Shown here: positions 1 to 16,454 of the stretch, piece by piece | Layout of the letters: the number at the start of each line of letters is the position of its first letter | Numbering within the stretch: position 1 is the first letter of the stretch | From: Antedon mediterranea | Lineage: Eukaryota; Echinodermata; Crinoidea; Comatulida; Antedonidae | DNA: 64,000 nt | NCBI RefSeq assembly: GCF_964355755.1 | Contig: NC_092673.1 | Span: 5,151,001 to 5,215,000, forward strand | Direction: 5' to 3' | Made by a program: the position numbers and the translations under genes | Notes under the pieces: model-generated | Databases searched by the model: none | Seen by the model: the letters and a program-made list of their open reading frames with translations, nothing else | What the model was told of the DNA's origin: nothing

Positions 1-501
1 AGAAAAGGTAACAACATTTATATGTATACCTTGTTCACACTTAAAATTCCAATTCCTATCAAGATATCATTGATTGAAAAGACAACCAATCACATCAATG
101 GGTCTGTTTCTGCTGAAAAAAATGATTATTCCCAAGTACCACAAACCACAAAATTGTGCATACTGCAATTGAAAATTACTCGAACGTTAATCAGTTATCT
201 GCTAAAAAAAAAATATCATGTCATTACCCACAACGCAGTTCAAATTAGGGAAGATTGAGTTGTTTTGTTTACATCCTACACTGGCTACATGGGTACAATT
301 AAAAAATAAAAACTTTTCCATCAAAGCTATATTATGTGCTAATAACCGATTATTCAACATTTCTGTTTATGTAATTTGACATTTGTTGAACATTGTCACT
401 TCCTAAAATGTTTGTAAATAAAACCATTGATGTTGATAAATGGAAAATATTGTTTGTCAGATTTGTGGTTTACAATAGTAAAAACATTTGTCTACAAATA
501 G

Positions 502-5317
<4,816 letters not shown>

Positions 5318-5384
5318 TAAAATGTTATCATTAAAAACACTACCATCAACATGTATAACAGGAAACTGAAATATCATCAACTGA

Positions 5385-5635
5385 TTTTTTATTTTTTCCA
5401 TACGCATCCAACAGTGAGTAAATTACAGGATGGATAAACTATTTTATAATTGACTTATTGTGCTTATAAACTAATTATCATTTGAGGCTTAGGGATTGGA
5501 GTTGAAAGAGTAGTGAGTTATAACCCTGGCGCTAGGTCAGGAGTGAACCCTTGACCATGGGATTGGGAGGCAAGCATGTTAACCACCAAGCTACTGCTCC
5601 ACTACTTCATTCATTCATTCATTCATTCATTTTAC
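5385..5635 (-). repeat. tRNA-derived SINE, minus strand, with ATTC microsatellite
   Basis: Read on the minus strand, it opens with a tRNA-like segment: GTAGCTTGGTGGTTAACATG is an A-box region and GGGTTCACTCC is B-box-like. A body containing the complement of CTTAGGGATTGG follows. It ends at the GATGGATAAACT word that also closes the copies near 45.9 and 59.7 kb. An (ATTC)n run lies at about 5606-5632. It lies just downstream of the CCDC186 stop codon. Confidence 0.5.
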
Positions 5636-6403
5636 GTTTAATTCGGAAACTGACGTCCATAAATACAAAAAATAAGCACACTGGTATCAGATCATCTCAG
5701 GATCTCCATCAGACGATGTAAATGTTGTCCTTATTTGATTTGTTGTCATTAGCAACTTGTTACTAGGAACAGGGAGAAACAATTTATTTCTTTATGCTAG
5801 GAAGCACATGTCATGCACTGATTACTGTCATTACTTGAGAAGATATACACATATATTTATATCTGAATTAAATAGTGAAGAATGAAAATACTATAATATA
5901 CAACTGTTCTTTCAATTTTTATTTCATGGTAAATTGAGCTGTAGACAAAATGAAAATCTTCGTAGAATCTTCGTTCATTTTCCACCCTGTTTTTGTGCTC
6001 CAAACTCATAATTTCACTATTTTTATTGGACATACTGTATTTTTGTATTGGGACAGTTATATTTATGAATTTTTTAATCTATTTTTTTTAATTGGTTTTT
6101 TTTTCCAATAATAATTCTGTCCATTTTAAAAATTATTTGAGACCAAATTTGTTTGAAGTATGAAAAAGTATAAATACAGTATATTATTGTATAATGCATT
6201 ATTTTTATTTTTCAAAACCTTTTTTATTTAGCAACTTGTATCTGACCAAATTCAATTCCATTCTCAGGCAACCTTATGTCTACCATATTTTGGATAAATA
6301 CCCTTCCACATTATTCAAATTTTATGTACCAAACATTGCTGTACTCGTCAATGTGTGTGAAATCTAAAAATTAAAACACACCAGTAAAACGATACAGTAA
6401 TTG

Positions 6404-6482
6404 TATTGTTGTTTTACGCTTAAGTTTATCTTGTTGTTTTATGCTTAAGTTTATCTTGTTGTTTTACGCTTAAGTTTATCTC
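6404..6482. repeat. Short tandem repeat, three ~26-bp units
   Basis: Three successive units read TTGTTGTTTTACGCTTAAG followed by TTTATC. The middle unit has TATGC in place of TACGC. Confidence 0.85.
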
Positions 6483-7168
6483 TGCACTTAGATTATGTAT
6501 AAATGTAAATAACTATTTTATTTTAATTGTTTTAGTTTTAAGAATTTAATATATAATTTAATATATTTATGGTGCTTGTACTCTATTTATTTCTAAAAAT
6601 ATCCCTTGATTCTGATCGATTATTGTTTACTTATTATATGAATCTAAATATTTATTATAATAAATTAAATATTTAAAAATCAACTTAAATTATGTGCACA
6701 AATGTTTATATCTAGATTTACTAATTGTTTTATTTAAAAAATAAATGTTAACTTTTTGGTTAAGTACTTACTTGCTACGTTTCAGCTACTTTCAGTAGCC
6801 TTGGTCACGCAAATGACGTTGACATGATGTTCTGTCATTCGATTCGTCATAGTTGATGATGATGAATTGCGCCATCTGTCGTCTGAGGTTCAGCTTTCTG
6901 CTGGTGTCCCCCTTTGGATGCTCGGGTGTCCTTTTTTATTAAGTTATCGTTAATAAGTGTATTATTAGTATGTTCTGAAATACAGCTTCTTCATAATTTT
7001 GATTTGTATAATGGCAATGAATTGTCATTTGCTATGTAAGGACATATCATGCCCATATATGGTGTGAACCTAATGCAAGAAAGGGTATATTGTATAATCA
7101 TAAAAAGGCAATGTGTTCTATTTACAAGATACTTATCTTCCAGCAAATGGTATTTTTAATTAGCTAAT

Positions 7169-7326
7169 GCTCTGTCTACACTATCAAACTTTGTGTGACA
7201 AAAAAATGTGATGTGTTCATATATGGACATGATGATGTCATATTACTACCATATTTAAGCATGTCACTACCATATTTGGGCACATCACACTTTTTTGTCA
7301 AACTAGTTTGATAGTGTGGACAGAGC
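7169..7326 (+). mobile_element. MITE, ACACTATCAAACT family, most complete copy
   Basis: It begins GCTCTGTCTACACTATCAA and ends TTGATAGTGTGGACAGAGC, giving terminal inverted repeats of about 25 bp. The interior contains CATATATGGACATGATGATG and two CACTACCATATTT words. Length is about 158 bp with no coding capacity. Further copies or fragments are at 2185, 7776, 17698, 28160, 57108 and 58237. Confidence 0.8.
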
Positions 7327-7775
7327 TTTAAAAGTTGATTTATTTGTGACTTGAGGGATATTTATTAAGATAAATGTTATTCTTCGAGGCAGATCCAGAC
7401 ATTTTTTAATAGTCTGTCAAAAAATAAATATAAAAACTAGTTCGTAATTTTATTTTTTTTTTTCTGCAAAAAGGAAGCGTGTCCCTAGTATTTGAGTACT
7501 TAATTAGTACTTTAAAAAAAAAATGTTTGCATAAAATGTAGCAATATGGTGTCTAATATAAATTGGATAAAACGGACTTCCAAGTTAAAATAGTGTAGTT
7601 AATATGTACTATATACAGTAGTGATATGTGATGATCTGTTTGTCTAAATATAAATATGACTGAAATAATATACAGATTATATAGTTAATAAATTTATGTC
7701 ACTGATACAGTATTCACATAATTTACCATATTGTGATTTAGTGTGTTATATGTTGCAATATTCATGTTATAGCAA

Positions 7776-7909
7776 CACTATAAAAAAAATGTGATGTGCC
7801 CATATATGGACATAATGATGTCATGCCACTACCATATTTAAGCATATCACTACCATATTTGGGAACATCACATTTTTTTGTCAAACTAGTTTGATAGTGT
7901 AGACAGAGC
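7776..7909 (+). mobile_element. MITE, ACACTATCAAACT family, 5'-truncated copy
   Basis: It has the same interior and 3' end as the copy 600 bp upstream (TTGATAGTGTAGACAGAGC). The 5' inverted repeat is reduced to ACACTATAAAA. Confidence 0.75.
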
Positions 7910-8433
7910 TTTAAAAAGGCAACCGTCTCCCTGTGCTGAGATATAATACTATATAATTGTCATCTTCATTTGAATTACTTTTTTGATTTCGCACCACTGT
8001 ATTACTTTATTTAAAATGGGTTTAAATAAATGTCATTATTTTTAAATTGTAAATAAGAAGAATAAAGATCACACACATAGATACCATCTTGTTATTCAAT
8101 TTTTTTTTTGCTACTTCGATTGAATACTTTCAAAAAAAGTTTATGAAGAAATACAATTTGGATCGATCCTACAATTTTAATGTAGTCAAATTAAAATTTA
8201 ATTGTATTAAAATACAGTATTATCCATGAAATATGTAGGCCTACATTATTATTTGCAAGGTTTTATATGTCCGACCACCGTACCAATAGGTAACGTTAGA
8301 AACTTTTTTTATTCGTTGAGGGCGTTATACATGTTGTTTTTGTGGGCCGGGAAAAAACAATATTTATTTTTGCTGTCAAATCGAAAAGGTTTAGAAGGCT
8401 TTATGCATAGTTAAGTAACTTCTAGCACCAGCG

Positions 8434-11400
8434 ATGGTCTCACACTATTATTTCAGATCGATTTTATTCATTATAGTTACATTTGTTAATGGGTCTAGGC
8501 AGAACACTTTACTGCTAGGCCTAAGTGGTTGTCCTCAACTAGGATGCAACCCCAGTGGAGGGTTTTCGTTCACCGGCAACCTACCCCTTTCGAATGTTAC
8601 AGTACGATGGCAGAATGACGAAGGCGGCCAAGCTGACAGCACAGACTTTGGTTGTATTGGAACAACCGAAAGGATAGTGTGTCCTCTACGAGCTCCAAAC
8701 TCCACGTGAGTTGTCACTATTATTAATAATTATTTTTTATTTTGTCTTAAAATTAAATTAATTAAAATAATATTTTAATATTTATTATTAGCCTATACTG
8801 TCTTTAATCTTATACAATAGCTCCATGTAGAATGATAATAATTATTAATAATAATAAGATTGATTGAATAAGTTAATATACTGTAATTAAATACAAAATA
8901 GGCTGATTTAAATGCTTTTATTTTACAGACTCATGGGCCTAGATACACAGAATGGAAAGTTAGTCTGGCATAGCAACCTTTTACATTTTCCTAGAATGCC
9001 TTTGATAGATATCTACAGTGACACCATAGCATGTGATGGAAGCCTCCTTGTGCCCTATGATAGTGAAGGCAATCTACGAGGAACGCCAATTCCATTTACA
9101 CCATCAATGAATCCTGTATTCAGGTACCTTTCGAATGCGGTCTAATGCGGCTAAGGCCTGGTATCTAGGGGCCCGGTATCACCTGGTAGGGGCCCGGTAT
9201 CGCCTGGTAGGCCCAGTTTCGTCAGGTAGGGGCCCGGTATCGCCAGGTAGGGGCCCGGTATCGCCAGGTAGGGGCCCGATATCGCCTGGTAGGGGCCCGG
9301 TATCGCCTTGTAGGAGCCCGGTATCGGCAGGTAGGGGACCGGTATCGCCAGGTAGAGGCCCGGTATCCCCTGGTATGGTTTTATGATATAAAATGATGTC
9401 AAGTACATGTTATTAACATGCTTTAGTCGTAAATTTTACTTTTATATATTTTCTTTCCAGAACCAAGTTAAAATCAGTTAAAATATTGTTATTTTTCACA
9501 GAGGCCGGTCTTCAGTTTCGGAAAAAACATAACCAGTATTTTTACAGTTTTTTATATTAAATAATGTACTATATAATAAAAAACGTACAAATAAATCAAT
9601 TAAATATTACAATAACATTTATAGTATGTTAGTAAGTAAATGTAACATACAGTATATCATAAGATCATACCAGAAGATATCGGGCGCAGCTTACCATGAC
9701 CCTTCAAATGTGGTTAAATATTTATTTGCTGGTGAACGCTGTCAAGTAGCGTAGTCAACGTTTTACTTTATTTATAGTTGGGAAAACTTCATCAACCTCG
9801 GGAAGGAATGGGGTTATCTCAAAGAAATCTTACAGTGTGCTATTAATATTTCATGAGGAAAGTGGATTTGAATCAAGCACTTTGAGATTTAAAAGCAGGC
9901 ATCTTGCAAATGAACCATTCAGACTCCATTTCCAATTTACAATTGAATGTTTACTGTACAGTACATACATATATAGTGAATATTGAAATCATAAATCTGT
10001 CTATTTTTCTTTCAGTTTGTCGTTAACAGATAACGATGCCTTCATTATATCTGGTTATGACGGCAAACTTGTCACGTACCTTACAGGTAAGTTTATTAAA
10101 TTATAGCCATTCATTTTATTGTGAAACCTTATCGCATTGCTTGTCTCCTTAAGGCCAATTTACACAGACGAGGGGTAACAGTTAGGCGCAGTGTGTTGGA
10201 TGCTGGATTACTGATTGTGGTTGGAATCCATTTCTAGCTGCATTGCTGGTATCCTTAGGCAAGGCACTTGCCTCTCTCCACCCAGGTGTATAAATAGGTA
10301 CCCGGTTAGATCAAAACACAACTTTGCGCTGATTACTAGCTGCATTATTATGGGAGTATGTTTCCATACGTGTTTGATCCAAAAAATGACTGGGGTAATA
10401 ATGTGCTATATAAAGCGCCTTTGAGCATGATTATTCATGAAAAGGGAGCTATATAAAAGTGGTATGACTATTAAAAATATAGAACGTTATTTCTTATTAC
10501 CATAATTATACGCGGGAGGTTGAGCGGCAACTTAAAGATGTATTGTCCCCAAAAAACATGAAAAAGGAAGATTAATTAAATCAGACCTTGAATAGGTTAT
10601 TTTGTAGATTTAATAAAGTTAATCACTTCCATAGAAAAAAAAATTTAAAAAAAAATTGACTTGTAAAATGACAAAATAAATGGTTAAATTCAACCAAAAA
10701 TCTATTGGCTGACAGCCAATTTGACCATTTTTTGCTTTAAATTAAATTACATTTTTTTCAGGTAAATACATTTTTTATGGATAAGTGGATAACTATTATG
10801 TTATATTAAAATGGAATATTAAAAAAAAATGTTTTAAGAATTATTTTTTTATGGGACAATACATCTTTAAGTTGTGTTTTCCTCGCTTCTTTATTTAAAT
10901 GTTCTCCCCATAGATCCAATGTAGCCCAAAAAAATTCCATATTTATTTTATTTTCAGATGGCGTAATCCATGCTTCTATATTCTTAAAAGCAAACATTGA
11001 CGGAGTTAATGGGACGTTTGTCCCTATTGTTACACCAGTGGTGGCTGGACATCGAGCCTACTTTCTAACACATTTCAGGCCTGACACTAGAGGGCATAAA
11101 TCAAAGGTATTCTAAAGCATATCAGTTTTAAACATCTTTTTCTAAAGAAACAGAAATGCTTTTCGATATTGTATTATTGTTTTTGCACTTTGTTGTTTTT
11201 CAGGATGTTTTGCCAGTTTTTAGACTTTATGCTGTTGATATTTTACGTCAAGCTGTCGACAGAATGAAAATCATATGGTTTCATACGTTCAAAAACAAAA
11301 GTTATGCTTCAAACCATGAAACAAAATATAGTCAAACTAATAAAAATTCAAACAAACAAAATTGTGTAGTGACTAAAGGCACAAGGGTTTTTGTAACATT

Positions 11401-11998
11401 AAATGCTAAATCTTTAGATGGTTTAATAGACGGTAAGCAATTGGTTAATAATCCAGTGAACTATCCATATCTAACTAATTCTGACCAATCAGAAACATTG
11501 TTATATGGCTTCAATGATACAGGATTAAGTTATGATATTTTGTTTAGTGATACTAAACCGTTTGTTGCATTGAGTGCAACTATTGACGTTTCTGACGATT
11601 CGGTTAATTTTTGGGCAGCTACTAACTCATCAATTTACAAAATAAATGGTTTAAACGGCCAAGAACTTGCAAAATTTAATCTAGCATCCATCTTTGGGGA
11701 ACCAGTTATATTGACATCAAAATTGATGGTTGTTAAGAAAGTTGGCACGAGCGAGGGAATCTTAATTCTGATAGCGGTGTCGTGTGTTGAAGAACATTGC
11801 AAATTTTCTGGCACGCAAAAACATTTTGTATGTCTGATAGATGTAAACACTAAAAAATTACTATGGGCGGTTGAAACACCTGAAGATCGAGCCGTGAAAG
11901 GTCAGCTGATAGGTATGTCATCCTCCAATGAACATGAAAGTAAGGATCTTATTGTAGCATCTGCTGAAGGAATTATATTTGCAATAGCAGGCTATTAG
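8434..11998 (+). CDS. Secreted PQQ-like beta-propeller protein (quinoprotein-like fold)
   Basis: Five exons (8434-8705, 8929-9123, 10016-10086, 10958-11106, 11204-11998) join with correct AG/GT borders and phases into a 493-residue protein. The start at 8434 gives a short basic N-terminus and then a hydrophobic stretch (SILFIIVTFVNG), consistent with a signal peptide. Recurrent blade-like strings include TLMGLDTQNGKLVWHSN, AFIISGYDGKLVTYLTDG, RLYAVDIL, SIYKINGLNGQELAKF, VCLIDVNTKKLLWAVETP and IVASAEGIIFAI. This 'D..TGKLLW' pattern is typical of PQQ_2/quinoprotein-alcohol-dehydrogenase-like WD propellers. Several Cys (CPQLGC, CIG, CPL, CVEEHC) fit an extracellular domain, and there is no membrane anchor after the signal. 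No catalytic PQQ ligand set can be assigned, so the function is unknown. Introns carry a 20-bp minisatellite, a SINE-like repeat and a TTAA MITE. Confidence 0.85.
9150..9378 (+). repeat. GC-rich ~20-bp minisatellite in propeller-gene intron 2
   Basis: About eleven imperfect units of the type GGTAGGGGCCCGGTATCGCC start about 30 bp after the exon 2 donor (9124). The 20-bp unit is strikingly GC-rich against the AT-rich intron. Most units contain CAGGTAG or TGGTAG, which resembles a 5' splice site. The apparent open frames through it are repeat artefacts. Confidence 0.9.
10150..10465 (+). repeat. SINE-like repeat with conserved GGCAAGGCACTTGCCTC core
   Basis: It contains TAGGCAAGGCACTTGCCTC, CACCCAGGTGTATAAATAGG, TACCCGGTTAGA, a tail AAAGCGCCTTTGAGCATGATT and GAGCTATATAAAAGTGG. 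These blocks, in this order, are familiar from SINE families of marine deuterostomes. Assignment to a named family needs a library search. It lies in intron 3 of the propeller gene. Confidence 0.6.
10536..10866 (+). mobile_element. TTAA-flanked MITE, AGATGTATTGTCC family (copy 1)
   Basis: Terminal inverted repeats AGATGTATTGTCCCC and GGGACAATACATCT are flanked on both sides by TTAA (10532-10535, 10867-10870). The interior contains TTGGCTGACAGCCAA, ACCTTGAATAGG and CACTTCCATAGAAAA. It sits in intron 3 of the propeller gene, 91 bp before exon 4, in inverse orientation to the copies at 17.3, 24.5 and 31.2 kb. The TTAA target suggests piggyBac-like or Kolobok-like mobilisation (inference). Confidence 0.8.
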
Positions 11999-12074
11999 GC
12001 AGATCTAGCTCGTCGCAATGCTGTTTATATGCGAGCTGTGTGAGTAGATCACTGCAAGACGTATGTGAATACCG

Positions 12075-13268
12075 TAAATCTTCTAATAGTAACCCACACT
12101 CCAATAGTAACCCCCCTTCTAATAGTAACCCACCTTATAAGTCAATCTATAATAATAACCCACTACTCTAATAGTAACTCATGGGGGTTACTATTAGAGT
12201 CACAAAAACTATTGACAATGACATTATGAAGACTGGTCATTTATGATGCAGCCGTATTTTGAAAATGCATGTTGATCTCGGGGGGTTTTGCTAAACACAA
12301 CAAACCCCCGCAAACCTCCAAAAAAACATAGCAAACCCCACCGAACCAACATAAAAGTGATTGAATCATGTAGTATACAACCCACTGGGTTTATCAATGT
12401 AAAACAAAAATTAAATTTCTACTGTAAAACATCATTTTTTGGTCAAAAATGATTGCTAAACCCCGCAAACCTCCAAAAAACCATAGCAAAGCCCACCGAA
12501 CCAACATAAAAGTGATTGAATAATGTAGTGTACGACCCACTGGGTATATAAATTATTAAATTTCTACTGTTAACTACTTTTTTGGGGATAAAACATCATT
12601 TTTTGGTTAAAAATTAGCAATCATTTTTGACCAAAAAATGATGTTTTACCCCAAAAATAAGTAGTTAACAGTAGAAATTTAATATTTTTTTAACATGAAT
12701 ATACCCAGTGGGTTGTACACTACATGATTCAATCACTTTTATGTTGGTTCGATGGGGTTGGCTATATTTGTTTGGAGGTTTGCAGGGTTTAGCAATCATT
12801 TTTGACCAAAAAATGATGTTTTACCACAAAAATAATTAGTTAACAGTAAAAATGTATTATTTTTTTTACATGGATATACCCAGTGGGTTGTACACTACAT
12901 GATTCAATCACTTTTATGTTGGTTCGATGGGGTTTGCTATGTTTTTTTGGAGGTTTGCGGGGGTTTGCGGGGTTTGCGGTGTTTAGCAATACCCATCTCG
13001 GGAGTTGGGGGAGATTGAGTGTTTTTGAGTTTATAAAATAAATAGAGTTCAACCAAATTTGTTTATTCGTACTGTTTTGTTATTTTTCTATGAGTTGCTG
13101 ACCGGAAAAGTGGGGGGTGGGTTACTATTTTCAGGTGCCTAATTTAAGATTAGTAATAGTAACCCACTACTCTAATAGTAACCCCCCCCCCCCATCCCCT
13201 TCTAATAGTAACCCACCCTAAAAAACAATCAAAGAATAATAAACCCAGGGTTACAATTAGAAGATTTA
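12075..13268. mobile_element. TIR element built of CTAATAGTAACCC words with nested palindrome
   Basis: The outer ends are inverted: TAAATCTTCTAATAGTAACC at the left and GGTTACAATTAGAAGATTTA at the right, possibly with a TA target. The outer zones repeat TCTAATAGTAACCC in both orientations. The core (about 12280-12985) is a large inverted repeat (separate entry). No ORF of interest. It starts about 75 bp after the propeller-gene stop codon and could contain that gene's 3' UTR end. Confidence 0.65.
12285..12985. repeat. ~700-bp inverted repeat, symmetric about position ~12616
   Basis: The left arm contains two copies of a ~150-bp unit with GCAAACCTCCAAAAAA, CCACCGAACCAACATAAAAG and GTGATTGAATCATGTAGTA. 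The right arm contains two copies of its complement (CTACATGATTCAATCAC, CTTTTATGTTGGTTCGATGG). The arms meet around ATTAGCAATCATTTTTGACC. Single strands could fold into a long hairpin. Confidence 0.8.
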
Positions 13269-13299
13269 CAGTACGCATATTAACTTTAATAATAAGAGG

Positions 13300-13440
13300 T
13301 AACCCTAATTAAGGGGGTCCCTGTGAAATGTTCGGGGGCCAATATATGTTTTAAAACTACAGCCAACTATTTTTTAGGGACACCTCTATTAAGGGTACTG
13401 AAGGTGTCGCCTATAAAATAGGGGTTGTTTGTGTTATAAG
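13300..13440. repeat. Dispersed GGGACACCTCTATTAAGGG repeat
   Basis: It contains TTAAGGGGGTCCCTGTG, GGGACACCTCTATTAAGGG and GAAGGTGTCGCCTATAAAATAGGGG. A related copy is at 16455-16610 (CCCCTATTAAGGGGCCAC ... GAAGGTGTCCCCTTAATAATAGGGG). Shorter relatives occur near 28745, 41844, 42213 and 43424. It is non-coding. Confidence 0.55.
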
Positions 13441-13749
13441 ATGTTCACTTTCCATGGCATTAATAAACATTTTTTATATTAAAAAAATAATAACTAAAAT
13501 TACTAAAATAAATAAGAGGTGGGGTGTATATAAAAATATTGTATTCGATTTTTGAACTATTGATAATTTATAGTACAGTATATATATTTGCATCATTTAT
13601 ATAATAAAGACAATCAAAACAAAAATGTATTAAAAAATTACGTCGTGTCGTGTGATATACCGTTTAATGAAGTGAGCCCTCTAGAGAAAGAAGAAGTGGT
13701 AACCGCGATAAGAATGTGTAAAGTTTCCCATTCATAATTTACTACAGCA

Positions 13750-14440
13750 CAGGTATAATAATAATTTATTTAGAGTTTACAGCTTTACAACAGTGGCACT
13801 TGACCAAGCGGAAGGTGCATCCATAAGAAATATACACACACAAAAACATCATATAGTAAACAACAATTACAATAAAAGGTCGATGTAGGTCAACATGTCA
13901 AAACCATTCGACTACAGTAACTACAATACCATTGATAATTATCACTACCAATCGTATATTATTAGGTACAGACATCTCTGATGTATCTGTAAGGTTTATT
14001 TATTTATTAGGCCTATCCTGTATTTTTGTTGTTCAGTTTTTAATTTTGTAGTTATATATACAGTATTGTACAATTTACGTATTATGTATTTTCATACAGA
14101 TTTAATTAATTAATTAATTAGTTTACATTTTGTTTTGATGTTATGTATTAGTATTTAGAACTTTGTGGCTTATGTTATTTGTAATTCTGTCTGTAAATTG
14201 GATGCACCATTAACTGATAAATGTGTGCCACCGATATAAAGGTGATTCCTATGAATAAATAAATAAATAGGTATTATGTAAGGTTTGAAATCCCAATAAA
14301 TGCAAACGCAAAAGTTCAGTTCGTGATGGTCCTTTTTTTTTAATTTATTTATTTATTCTGGTTTATTAAAACAAAGACATGGCAGTACAAAACTGAATTG
14401 CGTCCAGTAACATTAACATAAAAATATATCAAAAACGAGC
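13750..14440. repeat. Retroelement-tail-like sequence (TTTATTTATT and AATAAATAAATA tracts)
   Basis: Two blocks look like 3' ends of non-LTR elements. About 13755-13880 has a minus-oriented TAATTTATTTAGAG start and 'GCACTTGACCAAGCGGAAGGTGCATCC'-type content. About 14160-14275 (plus) has TAAATGTGTGCCACCGATATAAAGGT and ends in AATAAATAAATAAATAGG. A third minus-oriented tail starts at about 14340 (TTTATTTATTTATTCTGG). No RT motif remains nearby. Confidence 0.35.
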
Positions 14441-15278
14441 AAAATTTACACAAACATCCAATATAATAAATGTGTTCAATGATATATCAACGATGCCAGG
14501 TCTATGTAGATGTGTGTATAGATTTTAACAGTTTGCCTATGAATGAGGTTTTGTTTTGTTTTATTTTTACCAGTTACAGATTCAATTTTATCCCATCTAA
14601 AAATAAACCATTTTTAAGATTCTAGAAGTTAGATTTGTTTTTGGTGATTTATATTTTTAGTTCATTTTTTTGACGGAATTTCTGATAATGTTTTTTTTTA
14701 TCTGGTTGCATGCGGCGTGAGAAGATAACATTACCTTTCACTTTTTTTGTTATACCACACATTTCAAAACAACGGGAATTAGGCGGCCTACTCGCAATAG
14801 GTCATCTTGTAAAAAGTAGGCCTGTGTGTATTTTTGTTTTGTAAATTATTGGTTTTATTTTTTGATATCTTCGGTTTCTAAATGTTGTAATAGTTCAGTT
14901 GAGTTCAAACAAGACCGCGTAGATGATGTGGGTTAAAGGTCATCTTTTGGTGGCCGATTTTGACGTGCCAGTTGTGGTCAACAAATAATATGGTATCATT
15001 TTGAAGGCTGTAGAAATGGTGAAAAGAAATATACATATTGTAATACCGTACGGTATAACATCTACAATGATCGAGATAAATATACGGTATATTATTATAT
15101 TTGTTATGAGACCCATTCATGCTCCCTTTTTTACGGTATATTTTTGGCAGCATAGCATGCAGAAAGGACGTATTTGGATGATGTCCAAATACGGCGGCCG
15201 TGGCCCAAATATAGAACCACCGTATTGAAAAGCGTATACAGTTGAATCCAACATGGGTTTTATTTTAATCACAATCAG

Positions 15279-15499
15279 TGCCGAGGCGAATCCAGAAATA
15301 GCTTACGTATAAAAAAAAATAAATAAAATAGGTCTACTATACTATTGAATTTGAAGAATTATGAATATTAATCTAACATTAATTGAATGAATTGATCGAA
15401 ATGCTATAAATGAAAATAAAATAATTTAAAAAGAATCATGGACCTAATTTAGGTCATTGGATGGGAGGAGGTTACAAAAGAAGCCAAGTCCGCCACTGC
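15279..15499. mobile_element. Candidate small DNA transposon, CAGTG...CACTG ends
   Basis: The left end CAGTGCCGAGGCGAATCCAG and right end AGCCAAGTCCGCCACTG are imperfect inverted termini of a type common in hAT-like and CMC-like elements (CAGTGGCGGA). Length is about 220 bp and it is non-coding. No target duplication is recognised, so this remains tentative. Confidence 0.4.
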
Positions 15500-16454
15500 T
15501 CTGTGGGTCCACATGTCAATGATTCAAAGACAATATATCATATGCCTAATAATATGTCAAATATTGGAATACACTATTATTTATACTCAGTGGAATGTTC
15601 ATCGAAACAAATACTGTTTAGCAATTTTACAAAATGTTAAAACAATATCTATTTAGCTAAAGATTATACAATGATTATACTGAAAAGAATTAAAGAAGTA
15701 CCGCCCTTTGATGTCGCCGACACGTTTCGGACTGCGTGAATAATCGCAGATAAATGACGTTGCTCTTGATCGTTGTTTATAGAGTAAGACCCTATTGTAA
15801 GTGTTTTATTCGGTTAATATTTATTTTCTAATGTTTTTATTTTGTTTACAAACAAAATTAAAATTGCATATTTGTTCACCGGTTGAGTAAAATGTGGACT
15901 TCAAATGCTATTTTACAATTCATGTATTACACTATATATAGCCTCGATTTTTGTTTTGTTCTGTTCTGAATTGCTTTCCTATTTAAAAATTGAATGCTTG
16001 TATAGATTTGGATTTATATAGAATTAACCTCCAATGAATGTTAAAACAACAAATTAACATAAAATGAGTAATCCAATTGCCATGACACGAGTGATTGATA
16101 CTAAATAATTATACTAAACCTCCTACAGCGTGCTTGGGCTACGCCCTGCTGGTACCACTCATCCCCCTATTCCTGGCGCCAATGCTGGCACTGAGTGATT
16201 TACAGTACGAGATAAGGAACGAATAATCCTAGCCTACTGGGAATTCAAACTAAACACGCCGTAAATTCTGCTAGCCGAGGTCGTTGACAGGAGCCACTCA
16301 CCCTGATGGGAAAAGACGTTAAAGAGGGCCAGGTTAATTTTAAGATTAAACCAACACAACAATGATGAGAAATCAAAGCTTATACAGTACTGTACTGTAT
16401 CAAAACTTGTACCGTATAGAAAGAAGTACGAACGTGCGGCTAATAAATTAATCA

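Larger units (their letters stand above)
5640..8400. other. AT-rich intergenic region without a recognisable gene
   Basis: Between CCDC186 and the propeller gene I see no supported coding exon. It holds three tandem copies of a ~26-bp unit containing GTTTTACGCTTAAGTTTATC (about 6404-6482), two MITEs, a CTCF-like word at 6868-6880 and long A/T tracts. The small ORFs here have no family resemblance. Confidence 0.6.

Noticed and set aside
9135-9408. GPVSPGR-repeat frame and its antisense counterpart
   Set aside because: It is a minisatellite in intron 2 of the propeller gene. The flanking exons splice correctly around it.
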